The notes under the pieces: generated by a model | What the model was told of the DNA's origin: nothing | The model's input: the letters and a program-made list of their open reading frames with translations, nothing else | The model's database searches: none | Shown: positions 18,334-28,095 of the stretch, piece after piece | Position numbering within the stretch: the stretch's first letter is position 1 | Layout: each line of letters begins with the position of its first letter | Origin: Nitrospirillum pindoramense | GTDB lineage: Bacteria > Pseudomonadota > Alphaproteobacteria > Azospirillales > Azospirillaceae | Reading direction: 5' to 3' | Assembly: GCF_007827955.1 (NCBI RefSeq) | Contig: NZ_VITR01000016.1 | Coordinates: 104,161-168,160 of the forward strand | Length of the DNA stretch: 64,000 nucleotides | Translations under genes and position numbers: made by a program

Positions 18334-18349
18334 TTCCGTAGGTACGGAA
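18334..18349. promoter_or_regulatory. Perfect palindrome, probable BrnA operator
   Basis: TTCCGTA-GG-TACGGAA is a perfect inverted repeat directly upstream of brnT. BrnA-type ribbon-helix-helix antitoxins autoregulate through such sites. The AT-rich bases between it and the ATG probably hold the -10 element, so the transcript would have a very short leader. Confidence 0.6.
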
Positions 18350-18357
18350 AGGCGCCT

Positions 18358-20919
18358 TCACTCCTCCCGCAACAATGGCGCCGCCGGCTGGCTCAGTGCC
18401 CGCCAGGTGGCGGCCAGGCCCAGGGCCAGGGTGATGGCGGTGCTCAGCACGGCGGTCAGCACCAGGGTCTGGGGCAGGAACACCCATTTCATGCTCATGA
18501 CCTTGGTCAGCACCGCCCAGGCCGTCAGCGTGCCCAGCGCGCCGGAGATGACGGCGGTGATCAGGCCCAGGGCGCCGTACTCGATAAGGAAGGTGCGCAG
18601 GACGGTGGCGCGTACCGCACCCAGCACCTTCAGCACCACGGCGTCATAGACGCGGCGGCGGTGGCCGGCGGCGATGGCGCCGGCCAGGACCAGGGTGCCG
18701 GCCACCAGGGTCACGGCCGCCACCACCCGCACCGCCATGCCGATGTTGACGATGATGGTGGACACGGTGGCCAGCGCCTCCTTCACCCGGATGGCGGTGA
18801 TGTTGGGGAAGGTCCGGATGACGGCGCGCTGCAGGGCGGCCTCCGCCTCCGCCGGGGCGCGCACGGTGGCCAGGTGGGTCTGGGGCGCGTGTTCCAGCAC
18901 ACCGGGGCTCATCACCAGGGTGAAGTTGATGCCCAGGGTGGTGAAGTCCAGGTCGCGCACCACCGCCACCTCCGCCTCGATCTCGCGGCCCAGGACGGAC
19001 AGGGTCATGTGCGCGCCGGGGCCGATGCCGAAGGCCTGGGCGATGTCCTTGGAGATGGCCAGCTTGGGCGGCCCGCTGTAGTCGGCGGGCCACCAGGCGC
19101 CGGCGATGACTTTGTCGCCGGCCGGCGCGCGCGCCTGGTAGGTCACGCCCCGGTCGCCGTTCACCACCCACTTCTTGTCGGGGTCGTGCACCTGCTCCTG
19201 CGCCGGCTTGCCCTCCACCCGCACGATGGTGCCGCGCAGGCTGGGCGTCGTTTCCAGGTCGTGCGCGCCGGGCACGGCCAGCACCGTCTGGCGGAACTGG
19301 TCCAGCTGATCCGGCTGTATGTCGACGAAGAAGAAGCTGGGGGCGTTGGCCGGCAGGCTCTCCCCCACCTCGCGGCGGAAATTGCCCTCGATCAGGGCCA
19401 CGGCCACCAGCACGGTCAACCCCAGGCCCAGCGACAGCACCACCATGCCCGACAGGTTGCCGGGGCGGTGCAGGTTGCCGAGCGCCAGGCGCAGGGCCGG
19501 CTGGCGCGGGCGGGGCAGCAGGCGGGCCAGGCGGGTGATGCCGGTGCCCGCCCCCAGGAACAGCAGCAGGGTGGCGCCGGCGCCGACAACGAAGAACGCC
19601 GCCAGCTTCTGGTCGACGGAGGTCAGCACGGCCAGCGATCCCAAGGCCGCCGCCAGCCAGGCCAAGGTTGCCAGTACCAGGGCCGGCGGCCGGCCCCGCC
19701 GCCCGGCCGATCCCTCGCGGAACAGCCGCGCCGCCGGCACGCCCTGCGCCTGGCCCAAGGGCCAGAGGGAGAAGACCAGCGCGGTAATCAGGCCAAACAG
19801 GGCGGCCAGCGCCAGGCGCCCGGGATAGACGCCGATCTCCGCCGTGATGGGCAACAGGCCCGCCAGCGCCCGGCCCGCCACCAGGGGCAGCACGGCGCCC
19901 AGCACCAGGCCGCCGGCGATTCCCAGCCCGGCCAGCGCCAGGATCTGCATCAGATAGACCTGGAAGATCAGGCGCGCCGGCGCGCCCAGGCATTTCAGCG
20001 TGGCGATGGAATGGACGCTGGCGTCCATGTGGCTGCGCACGGCGTTGCCCACGCCCACGCCGCCCACCAGCAGGGCGGTCAGCCCCACCAGGGTCAGGAA
20101 CTGGGCCAGCCGGTCGATGAAGCGGGTCAGCTGCGGGGCGGCGTTCTGGAAGTCGCGCACGCGCCAGCCGGCGTCGGGGAAGGTCTTGTCCACGCCCTTG
20201 GCCCAGGCGGCGGCGTCCGTCCCCTCCGGCAGGCGCAGTTGATAGGACCAGTTGACCAGGCTGCCCGGCCGCACCAGGCCGGTGGCGGGCAGGGCGTCCG
20301 CGGATATCATCAGGCGCGGGCCCAGCGCGATGCTGCCCGATCCCGCCTTGTCCGGCTCATGGTCGATGATGCCGCGCACCTCCAATGTGGCGTCGCCCAC
20401 CGTCAGCCTGTCGCCGGGCTTCAGGGACAGCCGGGTGGCCAGCGTGTCATCGACCAGGGCGCCGAACACGCCGCCGCGCGCCGCCAGGCGGGCCTGCACG
20501 TCGCTGCCGCCATCCGTCAAGGTCAGCCGGCCATACAGGGGATAGCGGCCGTCCACCGCCTTCAGCTCCACCAGGCCGGCGGCGCCCAGGTCGGCTTCGG
20601 CGCCTGGCTGGTCGGCGGCCTTGCGCGCCATGGCCCGCATGTCGGCGGTCACCGCCACGGTGCCCTGACCCTCCAGCCACTGGCGCTGCTCCGCCGTCGC
20701 CTCGCGGTACAGGACGCGGACGGAGGCGTCGCCGCCCAGGATGGCGCGGCCGTCCTGGGTCAGGGACCGTTGGATGCCGCCCGCCACCGACTGCACGGCG
20801 GCGATGGCGCCCACGCCCAAGGCCAGGCACAACAGGAAGATGCGGAATCCCCGGATGCCGCCGCGCAGTTCACGCCGCGCCAGCCGGGCCGCCAGCTTGA
20901 GTTCGGTCAGGGTGATCAT
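18358..20919 (-). CDS. YbbP-like ABC transporter permease (FtsX/MacB fold)
   Basis: The protein has 853 residues from the ATG at 20919. It starts with a cytoplasmic amphipathic stretch and a membrane helix (FRIFLLCLALGVGAIAAV), then a large periplasmic domain. Two clusters of membrane helices with FtsX-type loops follow (LVGLTALLVGGVGVGNAVRS; later VAAVTLVAGTLVLAGAIA). With the ATPase upstream and the TesA-like esterase beyond, this is the conserved ybbA-ybbP-tesA group, thought to act on lipids or hydrophobic molecules at the inner membrane. The ATPase gene ends 7 bases upstream. Confidence 0.88.
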   Translation of the reverse strand: MITLTELKLAARLARRELRGGIRGFRIFLLCLALGVGAIAAVQSVAGGIQRSLTQDGRAILGGDASVRVLYREATAEQRQWLEGQGTVAVTADMRAMARKAADQPGAEADLGAAGLVELKAVDGRYPLYGRLTLTDGGSDVQARLAARGGVFGALVDDTLATRLSLKPGDRLTVGDATLEVRGIIDHEPDKAGSGSIALGPRLMISADALPATGLVRPGSLVNWSYQLRLPEGTDAAAWAKGVDKTFPDAGWRVRDFQNAAPQLTRFIDRLAQFLTLVGLTALLVGGVGVGNAVRSHMDASVHSIATLKCLGAPARLIFQVYLMQILALAGLGIAGGLVLGAVLPLVAGRALAGLLPITAEIGVYPGRLALAALFGLITALVFSLWPLGQAQGVPAARLFREGSAGRRGRPPALVLATLAWLAAALGSLAVLTSVDQKLAAFFVVGAGATLLLFLGAGTGITRLARLLPRPRQPALRLALGNLHRPGNLSGMVVLSLGLGLTVLVAVALIEGNFRREVGESLPANAPSFFFVDIQPDQLDQFRQTVLAVPGAHDLETTPSLRGTIVRVEGKPAQEQVHDPDKKWVVNGDRGVTYQARAPAGDKVIAGAWWPADYSGPPKLAISKDIAQAFGIGPGAHMTLSVLGREIEAEVAVVRDLDFTTLGINFTLVMSPGVLEHAPQTHLATVRAPAEAEAALQRAVIRTFPNITAIRVKEALATVSTIIVNIGMAVRVVAAVTLVAGTLVLAGAIAAGHRRRVYDAVVLKVLGAVRATVLRTFLIEYGALGLITAVISGALGTLTAWAVLTKVMSMKWVFLPQTLVLTAVLSTAITLALGLAATWRALSQPAAPLLREE

Positions 20920-20926
20920 GGCGGCC

Positions 20927-21637
20927 TCAGTCCGCGACAGCGGCGCGCGCCACGGCGGTATCCTCCACCACCCGGCCGTCGGCCAGGCGGATGGTGCGGT
21001 CACAGCGGGCGGCCAGGCCGGGGTCGTGGGTCACCAGGATCAGGGTGGTGCCATGGCGGCGCGCCTGGTCGAACATCAGGCGGATGATCTGCTCCCCCGT
21101 TTCCTGGTCCAGGTTGCCGGTGGGCTCATCCGCCAGGATCAGGCGGGGCCGGGGGGCGAAGGCACGGGCCAGCGCCACGCGCTGCTGCTCCCCGCCCGAT
21201 AGCTGGCCGGGATAATGGTCCAGCCGGTGGGACAGGCCCACGGCGGCCAGGCCGTCGCGGGCGCGGTCGAAAGCGTCGGCCTCGCCCGCCAGTTCCAGCG
21301 GCAGGGCGACGTTTTCCAGCGCCGTCATCGCCGCCATGAGGTGGAAGGATTGGAAGACGATCCCCACATGATCCCGGCGGAACCGGGCGAGGTCATCCTC
21401 CGACAGGGTGTTCAGCGTCCGGCCCGCCACCGCGACCGTGCCGCCGGTGGGCCGTTCCAGCCCGCCAATGACCATCATCAGCGAGGATTTGCCCGACCCG
21501 CTGGGGCCGACGATGCTGATCCGTTCCCCCGCCTGGATGGCAAGGTCGATGCCCTTCAGGATGTTGACGCGCCCAGCGGCGCTTTCCAATGTCAGGGTCA
21601 GGCCGGTCAATTCCAGGGCGGACTGCACAGGGGACAT
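20927..21637 (-). CDS. YbbA-like ABC transporter ATPase
   Basis: The LolD/MacB-type ATPase has Walker A GPSGSGKSS, signature QLSGGEQQRVALARAF, Walker B LILADEPTGNLD and the H-loop ILVTHD. It powers the permease encoded right after it. The ATG at 21637 gives 236 residues; a GTG at 21649 would add four. Neither has a strong ribosome-binding site. Confidence 0.93.
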   Translation of the reverse strand: MSPVQSALELTGLTLTLESAAGRVNILKGIDLAIQAGERISIVGPSGSGKSSLMMVIGGLERPTGGTVAVAGRTLNTLSEDDLARFRRDHVGIVFQSFHLMAAMTALENVALPLELAGEADAFDRARDGLAAVGLSHRLDHYPGQLSGGEQQRVALARAFAPRPRLILADEPTGNLDQETGEQIIRLMFDQARRHGTTLILVTHDPGLAARCDRTIRLADGRVVEDTAVARAAVAD

Positions 21638-21716
21638 GGGGCGCGTCACTTTCGGGGCTTAAGGTCTTCAGCCGATATGGCCCGAAGCCGTTTTATTTCA
21701 ACAGGGATATCCCCGC

Positions 21717-22385
21717 ATGCGATTTGCCGTCCTCATCATTTGGTTGTTGTCCCTGGGGCTGGCCCTGGTTCCGGGTGCCGCCCAGGCGCGCCCCCTCAAG
21801 GTGGCCGTGTTGGGGGACAGCCTGTCGGCCGGGTACAACCTGCCGCCGGGCCAGGGATTGACCCGGCAACTGGAGGCGGCGTTGCGCCGGGACGGCTTCG
21901 ACGTCACCGTGGGCGACACCGCCGTCTCGGGCCAGACCTCGGCCGGCGGCCTGGCCGGCCTGGACTGGATGTTGGGCGATAAGCCGGACCTGGTGATCGT
22001 GGAGCTGGGCGCCAACGACATGCTGCGCGGCATCGACCCCAAATCCACCCGCGCCAACCTGGACAAAATCCTGTCGACGCTGAAGGACCGGCACATCCCC
22101 GCCGTCCTGGCCGGCATGAAGGCCCAACCCAACCTGGGCGCCGATTACGTGGCGGCCTTCGATGGCCTGTACCCCGACCTCGCCCAGCGCTACGCCGTGC
22201 CCTTCTATCCCTTCATCCTGCAAGGCGTGGCGCTGGACCCGAAGCTGACCATCGCCGACCGCATGCACCCCAACGGCGACGGCGTGGCCATCATGGTCCA
22301 GGGGCTGAAGCCGCTGGTGGCCAAGGCGCTGACGGCGCTGAACGCCGGCGGGCCTGGAACCGGGGGCGCGGCGGCGGGCAAATAG
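21717..22385 (+). CDS. tesA: TesA-like arylesterase/thioesterase I, exported
   Basis: The 222-residue SGNH hydrolase has a signal peptide (MRFAVLIIWLLSLGLALVPG), the catalytic block VLGDSLSAGYNLPPG, GANDML in block III and DRMHPNGDG with the catalytic Asp and His. It hydrolyses acyl esters and thioesters in the periplasm. It is divergent from ybbA with an 80-base gap, the usual arrangement. Confidence 0.92.
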   Translation: MRFAVLIIWLLSLGLALVPGAAQARPLKVAVLGDSLSAGYNLPPGQGLTRQLEAALRRDGFDVTVGDTAVSGQTSAGGLAGLDWMLGDKPDLVIVELGANDMLRGIDPKSTRANLDKILSTLKDRHIPAVLAGMKAQPNLGADYVAAFDGLYPDLAQRYAVPFYPFILQGVALDPKLTIADRMHPNGDGVAIMVQGLKPLVAKALTALNAGGPGTGGAAAGK

Positions 22386-22475
22386 GGGTTTCACAGCGCC
22401 GCCGGGTCTATTCCTCGCAGCTGACCTCGCGTAGACAGGCGTTAACCTTTTTCCCGCCTTTCAAGGACACTCCCC

Positions 22476-23513
22476 ATGGAACAACGCCGTCTCGGCCGTA
22501 CCGACATCACCGTCAGCGCCCTCTGCCTGGGCACCATGACCTGGGGCCGCCAGAACACCGAGGCCGAAGGCCACGCGCAGATGGACTACGCCTTCGACCG
22601 GGGCATCACCTTCTTCGACACGGCGGAGATGTACGCCGTGCCGCCCACTGCCGACACCTATGGCAAGACCGAAGAGATCATCGGCACTTGGTTCCAGGCC
22701 ACCGGCCGCCGCGCCCAGGTGTTCCTGGCCAGCAAGGTCAGCGGCCCGGGCCCGGCGCCCTGGCTGCGGGGCGGTCAGCACAGGCTGGACCGCGCCAACA
22801 TCCACGCCGCGGTGGATGCCAGCCTGCGCCGCCTGCGCACGGACTATATCGACCTGTACCAGGTGCACTGGCCGCAGCGGCCCCTGGCCCTGTTCGGCCG
22901 CCCCGCGCCGGAAGGGCTATACAGCGACGGTGGCGTGCCCATCGAAGAAACGCTGGCGGCCCTGGGTGAGCTGGTGACGGCCGGCAAGGTCCGGCACGTC
23001 GGCGTGTCGAATGAGACCGCCTGGGGGGTCATGGCCTATCTGCGGGCGGCGGAGCGGCAGGGACTGCCGCGCATCGCCAGCATCCAGAACGTCTACAACC
23101 TGCTGTCCCGCCGGTTCGAGGACGACCTGGCCGAGGTGGCGCAGCGGGAACAGGTCGGGCTGCTGGGCTATTCCCCCCTGGCTGGCGGCACGCTCAGCGG
23201 CAAGTACCTGAACGGCGCCATGCCCGCCGGCAGCCGCCGCTCCATCGACAGCCGGGGCTCGCGCTACGGCGCCGCCGGGGTGGACGCCATCGTCCAGCGC
23301 TATCTCGACATCGCCCGGCGCCATGGGCTGGAGCCGACACAGATGGCCATCGCCTTCGCCCTGCGCCAGCCCTTCATGACCGCCGTCATCATCGGCGCCA
23401 CCAGCATGACCACCCTTGAAAGCAACATCGCCGCCGCCGACCTTCACCTCAGCGACGCGGTGATCGCGGAGATCGAGGCCGTGCACAAGTCCAACCCGTC
23501 CCCCTGTCCCTGA
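22476..23513 (+). CDS. Tas-like NADP(H)-dependent aldo/keto reductase
   Basis: The 345-residue TIM-barrel enzyme has the AKR pattern: LGTMTWG, FDTAEMY (catalytic Asp and Tyr), the lysine in FLASKVSG, and YIDLYQVHWPQR. The insertion after the first helix and overall length match the Tas/YajO group rather than small AKRs. The substrate is unknown. It starts after a short AGGACACTCCCC leader and is followed by thpR after 42 bases. Confidence 0.88.
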   Translation: MEQRRLGRTDITVSALCLGTMTWGRQNTEAEGHAQMDYAFDRGITFFDTAEMYAVPPTADTYGKTEEIIGTWFQATGRRAQVFLASKVSGPGPAPWLRGGQHRLDRANIHAAVDASLRRLRTDYIDLYQVHWPQRPLALFGRPAPEGLYSDGGVPIEETLAALGELVTAGKVRHVGVSNETAWGVMAYLRAAERQGLPRIASIQNVYNLLSRRFEDDLAEVAQREQVGLLGYSPLAGGTLSGKYLNGAMPAGSRRSIDSRGSRYGAAGVDAIVQRYLDIARRHGLEPTQMAIAFALRQPFMTAVIIGATSMTTLESNIAAADLHLSDAVIAEIEAVHKSNPSPCP

Positions 23514-23555
23514 TGGGGCGGCCCTGATGGGGCGGGCGGAGCCTGAGGAAGTGTC

Positions 23556-24122
23556 ATGATTCGCCTGTTCGTGGGCCTGGAAATGCCGGAGGCGGTGCGC
23601 GACGCCCTGTCCCGGCTGTCGGGCGGCCTGCCGGGGGCCCGCTGGGCGCCGCCGGAGAATTATCACCTGACCCTGCGCTTCATCGGCGAGGTGGATGAAG
23701 GGGTGGCCCAGGACATCGACCAGGCGCTGGACCTGGTGGCGGCGCCGGCCTTCACCCTGACGCTGGACGGGCTGGGCCAGTTCGGCCGGGGGGAACGGTC
23801 CCGCGTGCTGTGGGCCGGGGTGCGCCCGGAACCGGCGCTGGACCACCTTCAGGCCAAGGTGGAAAGCGCCGTGGTCCGTGCCGGCCTGCCGGCGGAAACC
23901 CGCAAGTTCAGCCCCCATGTCACCCTGGCGACGCTGGGCCGGGAAACCTCCGCCGCCCGCGTCGGCCGGCTGATGGAGGACCATGGCCTGTTCCAGGCGG
24001 GGCCGTTCGCCGTCGACCGCTTCGTCCTGTATGAAAGCGTGCTGGGCCGGCAGGGCAGCACCTATCATGTCGTGCGCGACTATCCGCTGGGCGGCTGGCG
24101 GGCGGAGGACGCGGCGCCGTGA
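23556..24122 (+). CDS. thpR: RNA 2',3'-cyclic phosphodiesterase (2H family)
   Basis: The 188-residue protein carries the two HxTx motifs of the 2H phosphoesterases, H37-L-T-L40 and H121-V-T-L124, at the expected spacing. ThpR (LigT) opens 2',3'-cyclic phosphates at RNA ends to 2'-phosphates. The start follows GAGGAAGTGTC. Confidence 0.93.
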   Translation: MIRLFVGLEMPEAVRDALSRLSGGLPGARWAPPENYHLTLRFIGEVDEGVAQDIDQALDLVAAPAFTLTLDGLGQFGRGERSRVLWAGVRPEPALDHLQAKVESAVVRAGLPAETRKFSPHVTLATLGRETSAARVGRLMEDHGLFQAGPFAVDRFVLYESVLGRQGSTYHVVRDYPLGGWRAEDAAP

Positions 24123-24226
24123 CGCGCAGGCCCCCCGGCGCATAATTGCGCATGCGCGGCGGGGACGGATCCCGTATCTGGTGACAGTCCACCCGTTCGC
24201 CCCATTTGCCGGAGTCGCGTCCCGCC

Positions 24227-24946
24227 ATGATCCCGCCCGCCCGCCGCACCTTCGTCGCCCTGGATACGCCCGAGCCGCCGGCGGCCCGCGCCCTGGCCCA
24301 GCGGCTGGCCGGCCATGTCGGCGGCATCAAGCTGGGGCTGGAATTCTTCTGCGCCGCCGGCCCGGCGGGCATCCGCGCGGTGACGGAGGGGCTGGACATG
24401 CCCCTGTTCCTGGACCTGAAGCTGCACGACATCCCCAACACGGTGGCGGGCGCCATCCGGTCCGTCATGCCCCTGGCGCCGGCCTTCATCACCCTGCACA
24501 CCCTGGGCGGGGCGGCCATGATGCGGGCGGCGGCGGATGCGGCGGCGGAGGCGGCGGCCCAAATGGGCGTGCCCCGGCCCAAGCTGCTGGGCGTCACCGT
24601 GCTGACCAGCATGAGCCTGCTGGACCTGGCCTCGGTCGGCGTGGACCGGCCGGTGGCCGACCAGGTGGCCCTGCTGGCCGATCTCGCCCATGTCGCCGGC
24701 ATGGATGGCGTCGTCTGCTCCCCCAACGAATGCGCCGTGCTGCGCCGCCGTCTGGGGCCGGATTTCACCTTGATGGTGCCGGGCATCCGGCCCATCTGGG
24801 CCTCGGCCAACGACCAGAAGCGCATCATGACCCCGGCCGCCGCCGTGACGGCGGGCGCCACCTACCTGGTGATCGGCCGCCCCATCACCGATGCCGTGGA
24901 CCCCGTCGAGGCCGCGCAGCGCATCGTCACCGAATTGGCCGCGTAA
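24227..24946 (+). CDS. pyrF: Orotidine 5'-phosphate decarboxylase
   Basis: The 239-residue TIM barrel has the signature DLKLHDIPNTV with catalytic Asp/Lys, and the end motif VPGIRP, then VIGRPIT. It makes UMP in de novo pyrimidine synthesis. The ATG at 24227 is used; a TTG further upstream is less likely. The TAA stop abuts a copy of the structured intergenic repeat. Confidence 0.95.
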   Translation: MIPPARRTFVALDTPEPPAARALAQRLAGHVGGIKLGLEFFCAAGPAGIRAVTEGLDMPLFLDLKLHDIPNTVAGAIRSVMPLAPAFITLHTLGGAAMMRAAADAAAEAAAQMGVPRPKLLGVTVLTSMSLLDLASVGVDRPVADQVALLADLAHVAGMDGVVCSPNECAVLRRRLGPDFTLMVPGIRPIWASANDQKRIMTPAAAVTAGATYLVIGRPITDAVDPVEAAQRIVTELAA

Positions 24947-25007
24947 TTTTCAGCGCAGCGGACTGGAAATCGAGCCAAGCGGCGGATGGCCGCGCCGGCG
25001 CTTGAGG
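24947..25007 (+). repeat. Structured intergenic repeat, copy A (5'-truncated)
   Basis: This shortest copy begins directly at the pyrF stop and lacks the first hairpin. It keeps the middle arms (ATTTTC/GAAAT around AGCGCAGCGGACT), the third hairpin (GCGGC-GGAT-GGCCGC) and the terminal CGGCGCTTGAGG. The terminal GAGGAG serves as the ribosome-binding site of trpF. Confidence 0.75.
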
Positions 25008-25016
25008 AGCAGGCAA

Positions 25017-25661
25017 ATGCCCATCAAAGCCAAGATCTGCGGCATCAATCATCCCGAGGCCCTGACGGCGGCGGCGGATGGCGGCGCCCGCTATATCGGG
25101 TTGGTGTTCTTCGCCAAGTCGCCGCGCAACGTCTCGCTGCCCCTGGCGGCGGAGCTGGCGCGCATGGTGCCTACGGGTGTGCGCACGGTGGGCCTGTTCG
25201 TCGACCCTACCGACGACTTCCTGGACCAGGCCCTGGCGCAGGTGCCGCTGGACCTGATCCAGCTGCACGGGGGGGAGACGCCGGAGCGGGTGGCCGCCAT
25301 CCGCGCCGCCCACCGCCTGCCCGTCATGAAGGCGCTGAAGGTGGAAACGGCCGCCGACCTGGACGCGGCCTCGGCTTATGAGGCGGTGGCCGACATCCTG
25401 CTGTTCGACGCCAAACCGCCGAAGGACTCCATCCTGCCGGGCGGCAACGGCGTCGCCTTCGACTGGACCCTGCTGACCGGCCGGCGCTGGTCCAAGCCCT
25501 GGATGCTGTCCGGCGGCCTGACGCCCGACACGGTGGCCGAGGCCATCCGCATCAGCGGGGCCGACGCGGTGGACGTGTCGTCCGGCGTCGAGGACAGGCC
25601 GGGCCACAAGGACCCGGCCCTGGTCCGCGCCTTCCTGGAGGCGATACGCGCAGTGGCCTGA
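25017..25661 (+). CDS. trpF: Phosphoribosylanthranilate isomerase
   Basis: The 214-residue TIM barrel has the N-terminal KICGINHPEAL with the catalytic Cys (C8), GLVFFAKSPRN, QLHGGE and DVSSGVED, all TrpF hallmarks. It catalyses the Amadori rearrangement in tryptophan synthesis. It is normally followed by trpB and trpA; here it stands alone, bracketed by two same-orientation copies of the structured repeat. Its stop codon lies inside a perfect hairpin. Confidence 0.95.
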   Translation: MPIKAKICGINHPEALTAAADGGARYIGLVFFAKSPRNVSLPLAAELARMVPTGVRTVGLFVDPTDDFLDQALAQVPLDLIQLHGGETPERVAAIRAAHRLPVMKALKVETAADLDAASAYEAVADILLFDAKPPKDSILPGGNGVAFDWTLLTGRRWSKPWMLSGGLTPDTVAEAIRISGADAVDVSSGVEDRPGHKDPALVRAFLEAIRAVA

Positions 25662-25680
25662 GGCAAAGCCTCAGGCCACT
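25652..25680 (+). terminator. 13-bp perfect hairpin across the trpF stop codon
   Basis: AGTGGCCTGAGGC-AAA-GCCTCAGGCCACT is a perfect stem with a 3-base loop, and the trpF TGA lies in its left arm. There is no T-run, so it may act as a 3' end stabiliser or as the first hairpin of repeat copy B, which starts 4 bases later. Confidence 0.6.
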
Positions 25681-25683
25681 GTA

Positions 25684-25780
25684 GGCCCCGACCGGGGCCG
25701 CCGGAGCTTTCCGGGAAGCGTCAGCGGACCGGAAAGCGAGGACAGCCAAGCCCGCGGATGCGGGCGCCCGGCGACTGAGG
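25684..25780 (+). repeat. Structured intergenic repeat, copy B
   Basis: Full copy. Hairpin 1 is GGCCCCGACCGGGGCC, hairpin 2 is GCTTTCCGG/CCGGAAAGC around an AGCGGA-containing loop, hairpin 3 is CCCGC-GGAT-GCGGG, and the end is CGGCGACTGAGG. It lies between trpF and katG, which are convergent. Confidence 0.85.
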
Positions 25781-25794
25781 GAACCTAAAAAGAC

Positions 25795-28023
25795 TCAGAA
25801 CCGGTCCAGTTCCATGGTCTTGCTCCAGGCCGCCACGAAGTCCTTCACGAACTTCTCCTTGGCGTCGTCGCTGGCGTAGACCTCCGCCACCGCCCGCAGC
25901 TCGGAGTTGGAGCCGAAGATCAGGTCGACGGGGCTGGCGGTCCACTTCAGGGCGCCGCTGGCCCGGTCGTGGCCCTCATACAGGCCCTGGGTCTTGGGCG
26001 AGGGCGTCCACTTGGTGCCCATGTCCAGCAGGTTCACGAAGAACTCGTTGTTCAGCGTGCCCGGATGGCTGGTCAGCACACCGGTGGCCGATTGCCCCTC
26101 ATTGGCGTTCAGCGCCCGCAGGCCGCCCACCAGCACCGTCATCTCCGGCACCGTCAGGGTCAGGGTGTTGGCCTTGTCGACCAGCGCCTCGGCCGGGGAC
26201 AGGCGGTTGTGGGGACCGTAGTAGTTGCGGAAGCCGTCGGCCGCCGGTTCCAGGTAGGCGAAGGATGCGACGTCGGTTTGCGCCTGGGTGGCGTCGGTGC
26301 GGCCGGGCTTGAACGGCACCTCGACGGTGTAGCCCGCCTGCTTGGCCGCCTGCTCCACGCCCACGCCGCCGGCCAGCACGATCAGGTCGGCCAGCGACAC
26401 CTTCTTGCCGCCCTTTGCGGCGCGGTTGAAGTCGGCCTGGATGCCTTCCAGCTTGGCCAGCACCTTCTTCAGTTCCGCCGGGTCGTTGACCGCCCAGTCC
26501 TTTTCCGGGGCCAGGCGGATGCGGGCGCCGTTGGCGCCGCCACGCATATCGGTACCGCGGAAGCTGGAGGCCGAGGCCCAGGCGGTGCGCACCAGTTCCG
26601 GCACCGTCAGGCCCGACGCCTGGATCTTGCCCTTCAGCTGCGCCACGTCCTGGCTGTCGATCATGGCGTAATCGGCGGCCGGGATGGGGTCCTGCCAGCT
26701 GAACACCTCCTTCGGCACCTCATTGCCCAGGTAGCGGGCGCGCGGACCCATGTCGCGGTGGGTCAGCTTGAACCAGGCGCGGGCGAAGGCGGCGGCGAAC
26801 TCATCCGGGTTCTTCTGGAAGCGCAGGGCGATGGCGCGGAAGCCCGGGTCCATCTTCAGCGACAGATCGGTCGTGAACATCATGGGCGGGTGGCGCTTGT
26901 TCGGATCGTGCGCGTCCGGCACCAGTTCGTCGGCGCTCTTGTCCTTGGGCATCCACTGGATGGCGCCCGCCGGGCTCTTGGTCTGCACCCAGTCGAAGCC
27001 GAACAGGTTGTCCAGGTACTGGGTGGTGAAGGCGATGGGGTTGGCGGACCAGGCGCCCTCCAGGCCGCTGCTGACGGTGTCGGCGCCGTTGCCGGTGCCG
27101 CACTTGTTCTCCCAGCCCAGGCCCTGCTTCTCGACGCCGGAACTGGCGGGGTCGCCGCCCAGGCACTTGGCGTCATGCGCGCCGTGGGCCTTGCCGAAGG
27201 TGTGGCCGCCGGCGATCAGGGCCACCGTCTCCTCGTCATCCATGGCCATGCGGCCAAAGGCCTGGCGGATGTCCTTGGCGGCGGCGATGGGGTCGGGGTT
27301 GCCGTTGGGCCCCTCCGGGTTCACGTAGATCAGGCCCATCTGCGTCGCGGCCAGGGGACCCTTCAGCTGGTGCTGGCCGTCGAAGCGCTGGTCGTCCAGC
27401 CACTTCTTCTCCGGTCCCCAGAACACCAGGTCGGGTTCCCATTCGTCGACGCGGCCACCGGCGAAGCCCAGGGTCTTGAAGCCCATGTTCTCCAGCGCGA
27501 CGTTGCCGGCCAGCACCATCAGGTCGCCCCAGGACAGCTTGCGGCCGTACTTCTGCTTGATGGGCCACAGCAGGCGCCGGGCCTTGTCCAGGTTCACGTT
27601 GTCCGGCCAGCTGTTCAGCGGCTCGAACCGCTGCTCCCCGCCGCCGGAACCGCCGCGCCCGTCGCCCACGCGATAGGTGCCGGCGCTGTGCCAGGCCATG
27701 CGGATGAAGAAGGGGCCGTAGTTGCCATAGTCCGCCGGCCACCAGGCCTGGGGCGTGGTCAGGACCTTGTCGATGTCCTTCTTCACCGCCTGCAGGTCCA
27801 GAGTCTTGAATTCGGCGGCGTAGTCGAACTTCTCGCCATAGGGGTTGGACGCCGCCTCATTCTGGCGCAGAGGGCTGAGGTCCAGGCGGTTGGGCCACCA
27901 GTCCTGGTTGGACATGGGCTTTTCCGCTTGCGTCTTGTCCTCGGCGCGGGCGGCGCTGGCCACGGCCAGGGGCGAGATCGTCGCCGAGAGCAGCATGATG
28001 AAAGATACGGCGCGCTTGTGCAT
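25795..28023 (-). CDS. katG: Catalase-peroxidase with signal peptide
   Basis: The 742-residue bifunctional haem enzyme has the distal site R108, W111, H112 (RMAWHSAG) and the proximal segment [12 protein letters not shown]. It degrades H2O2. The N-terminus is a signal peptide ([20 protein letters not shown], cleavage probably after AARA at 27), unlike standard cytoplasmic KatG, so it is probably periplasmic like KatP-type enzymes. The start at 28023 follows GGGAGGGAG. oxyR lies upstream on the same strand, with an OxyR-like site between them. Confidence 0.95.
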   Translation of the reverse strand: MHKRAVSFIMLLSATISPLAVASAARAEDKTQAEKPMSNQDWWPNRLDLSPLRQNEAASNPYGEKFDYAAEFKTLDLQAVKKDIDKVLTTPQAWWPADYGNYGPFFIRMAWHSAGTYRVGDGRGGSGGGEQRFEPLNSWPDNVNLDKARRLLWPIKQKYGRKLSWGDLMVLAGNVALENMGFKTLGFAGGRVDEWEPDLVFWGPEKKWLDDQRFDGQHQLKGPLAATQMGLIYVNPEGPNGNPDPIAAAKDIRQAFGRMAMDDEETVALIAGGHTFGKAHGAHDAKCLGGDPASSGVEKQGLGWENKCGTGNGADTVSSGLEGAWSANPIAFTTQYLDNLFGFDWVQTKSPAGAIQWMPKDKSADELVPDAHDPNKRHPPMMFTTDLSLKMDPGFRAIALRFQKNPDEFAAAFARAWFKLTHRDMGPRARYLGNEVPKEVFSWQDPIPAADYAMIDSQDVAQLKGKIQASGLTVPELVRTAWASASSFRGTDMRGGANGARIRLAPEKDWAVNDPAELKKVLAKLEGIQADFNRAAKGGKKVSLADLIVLAGGVGVEQAAKQAGYTVEVPFKPGRTDATQAQTDVASFAYLEPAADGFRNYYGPHNRLSPAEALVDKANTLTLTVPEMTVLVGGLRALNANEGQSATGVLTSHPGTLNNEFFVNLLDMGTKWTPSPKTQGLYEGHDRASGALKWTASPVDLIFGSNSELRAVAEVYASDDAKEKFVKDFVAAWSKTMELDRF

Positions 28024-28095
28024 CGAAGTCTCCCTCCCAGGGAAATTCACAACTTGGATGCGTCAGCAGCTATCATGCTGAAAAACACGAAACAA

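Noticed and set aside
18142..21087. Long plus-strand open frame (981 codons)
   Set aside because: It is the antisense of the YbbP-like permease, rich in Gln, Gly and His as expected from GC-rich antisense frames, and has no recognisable motif.
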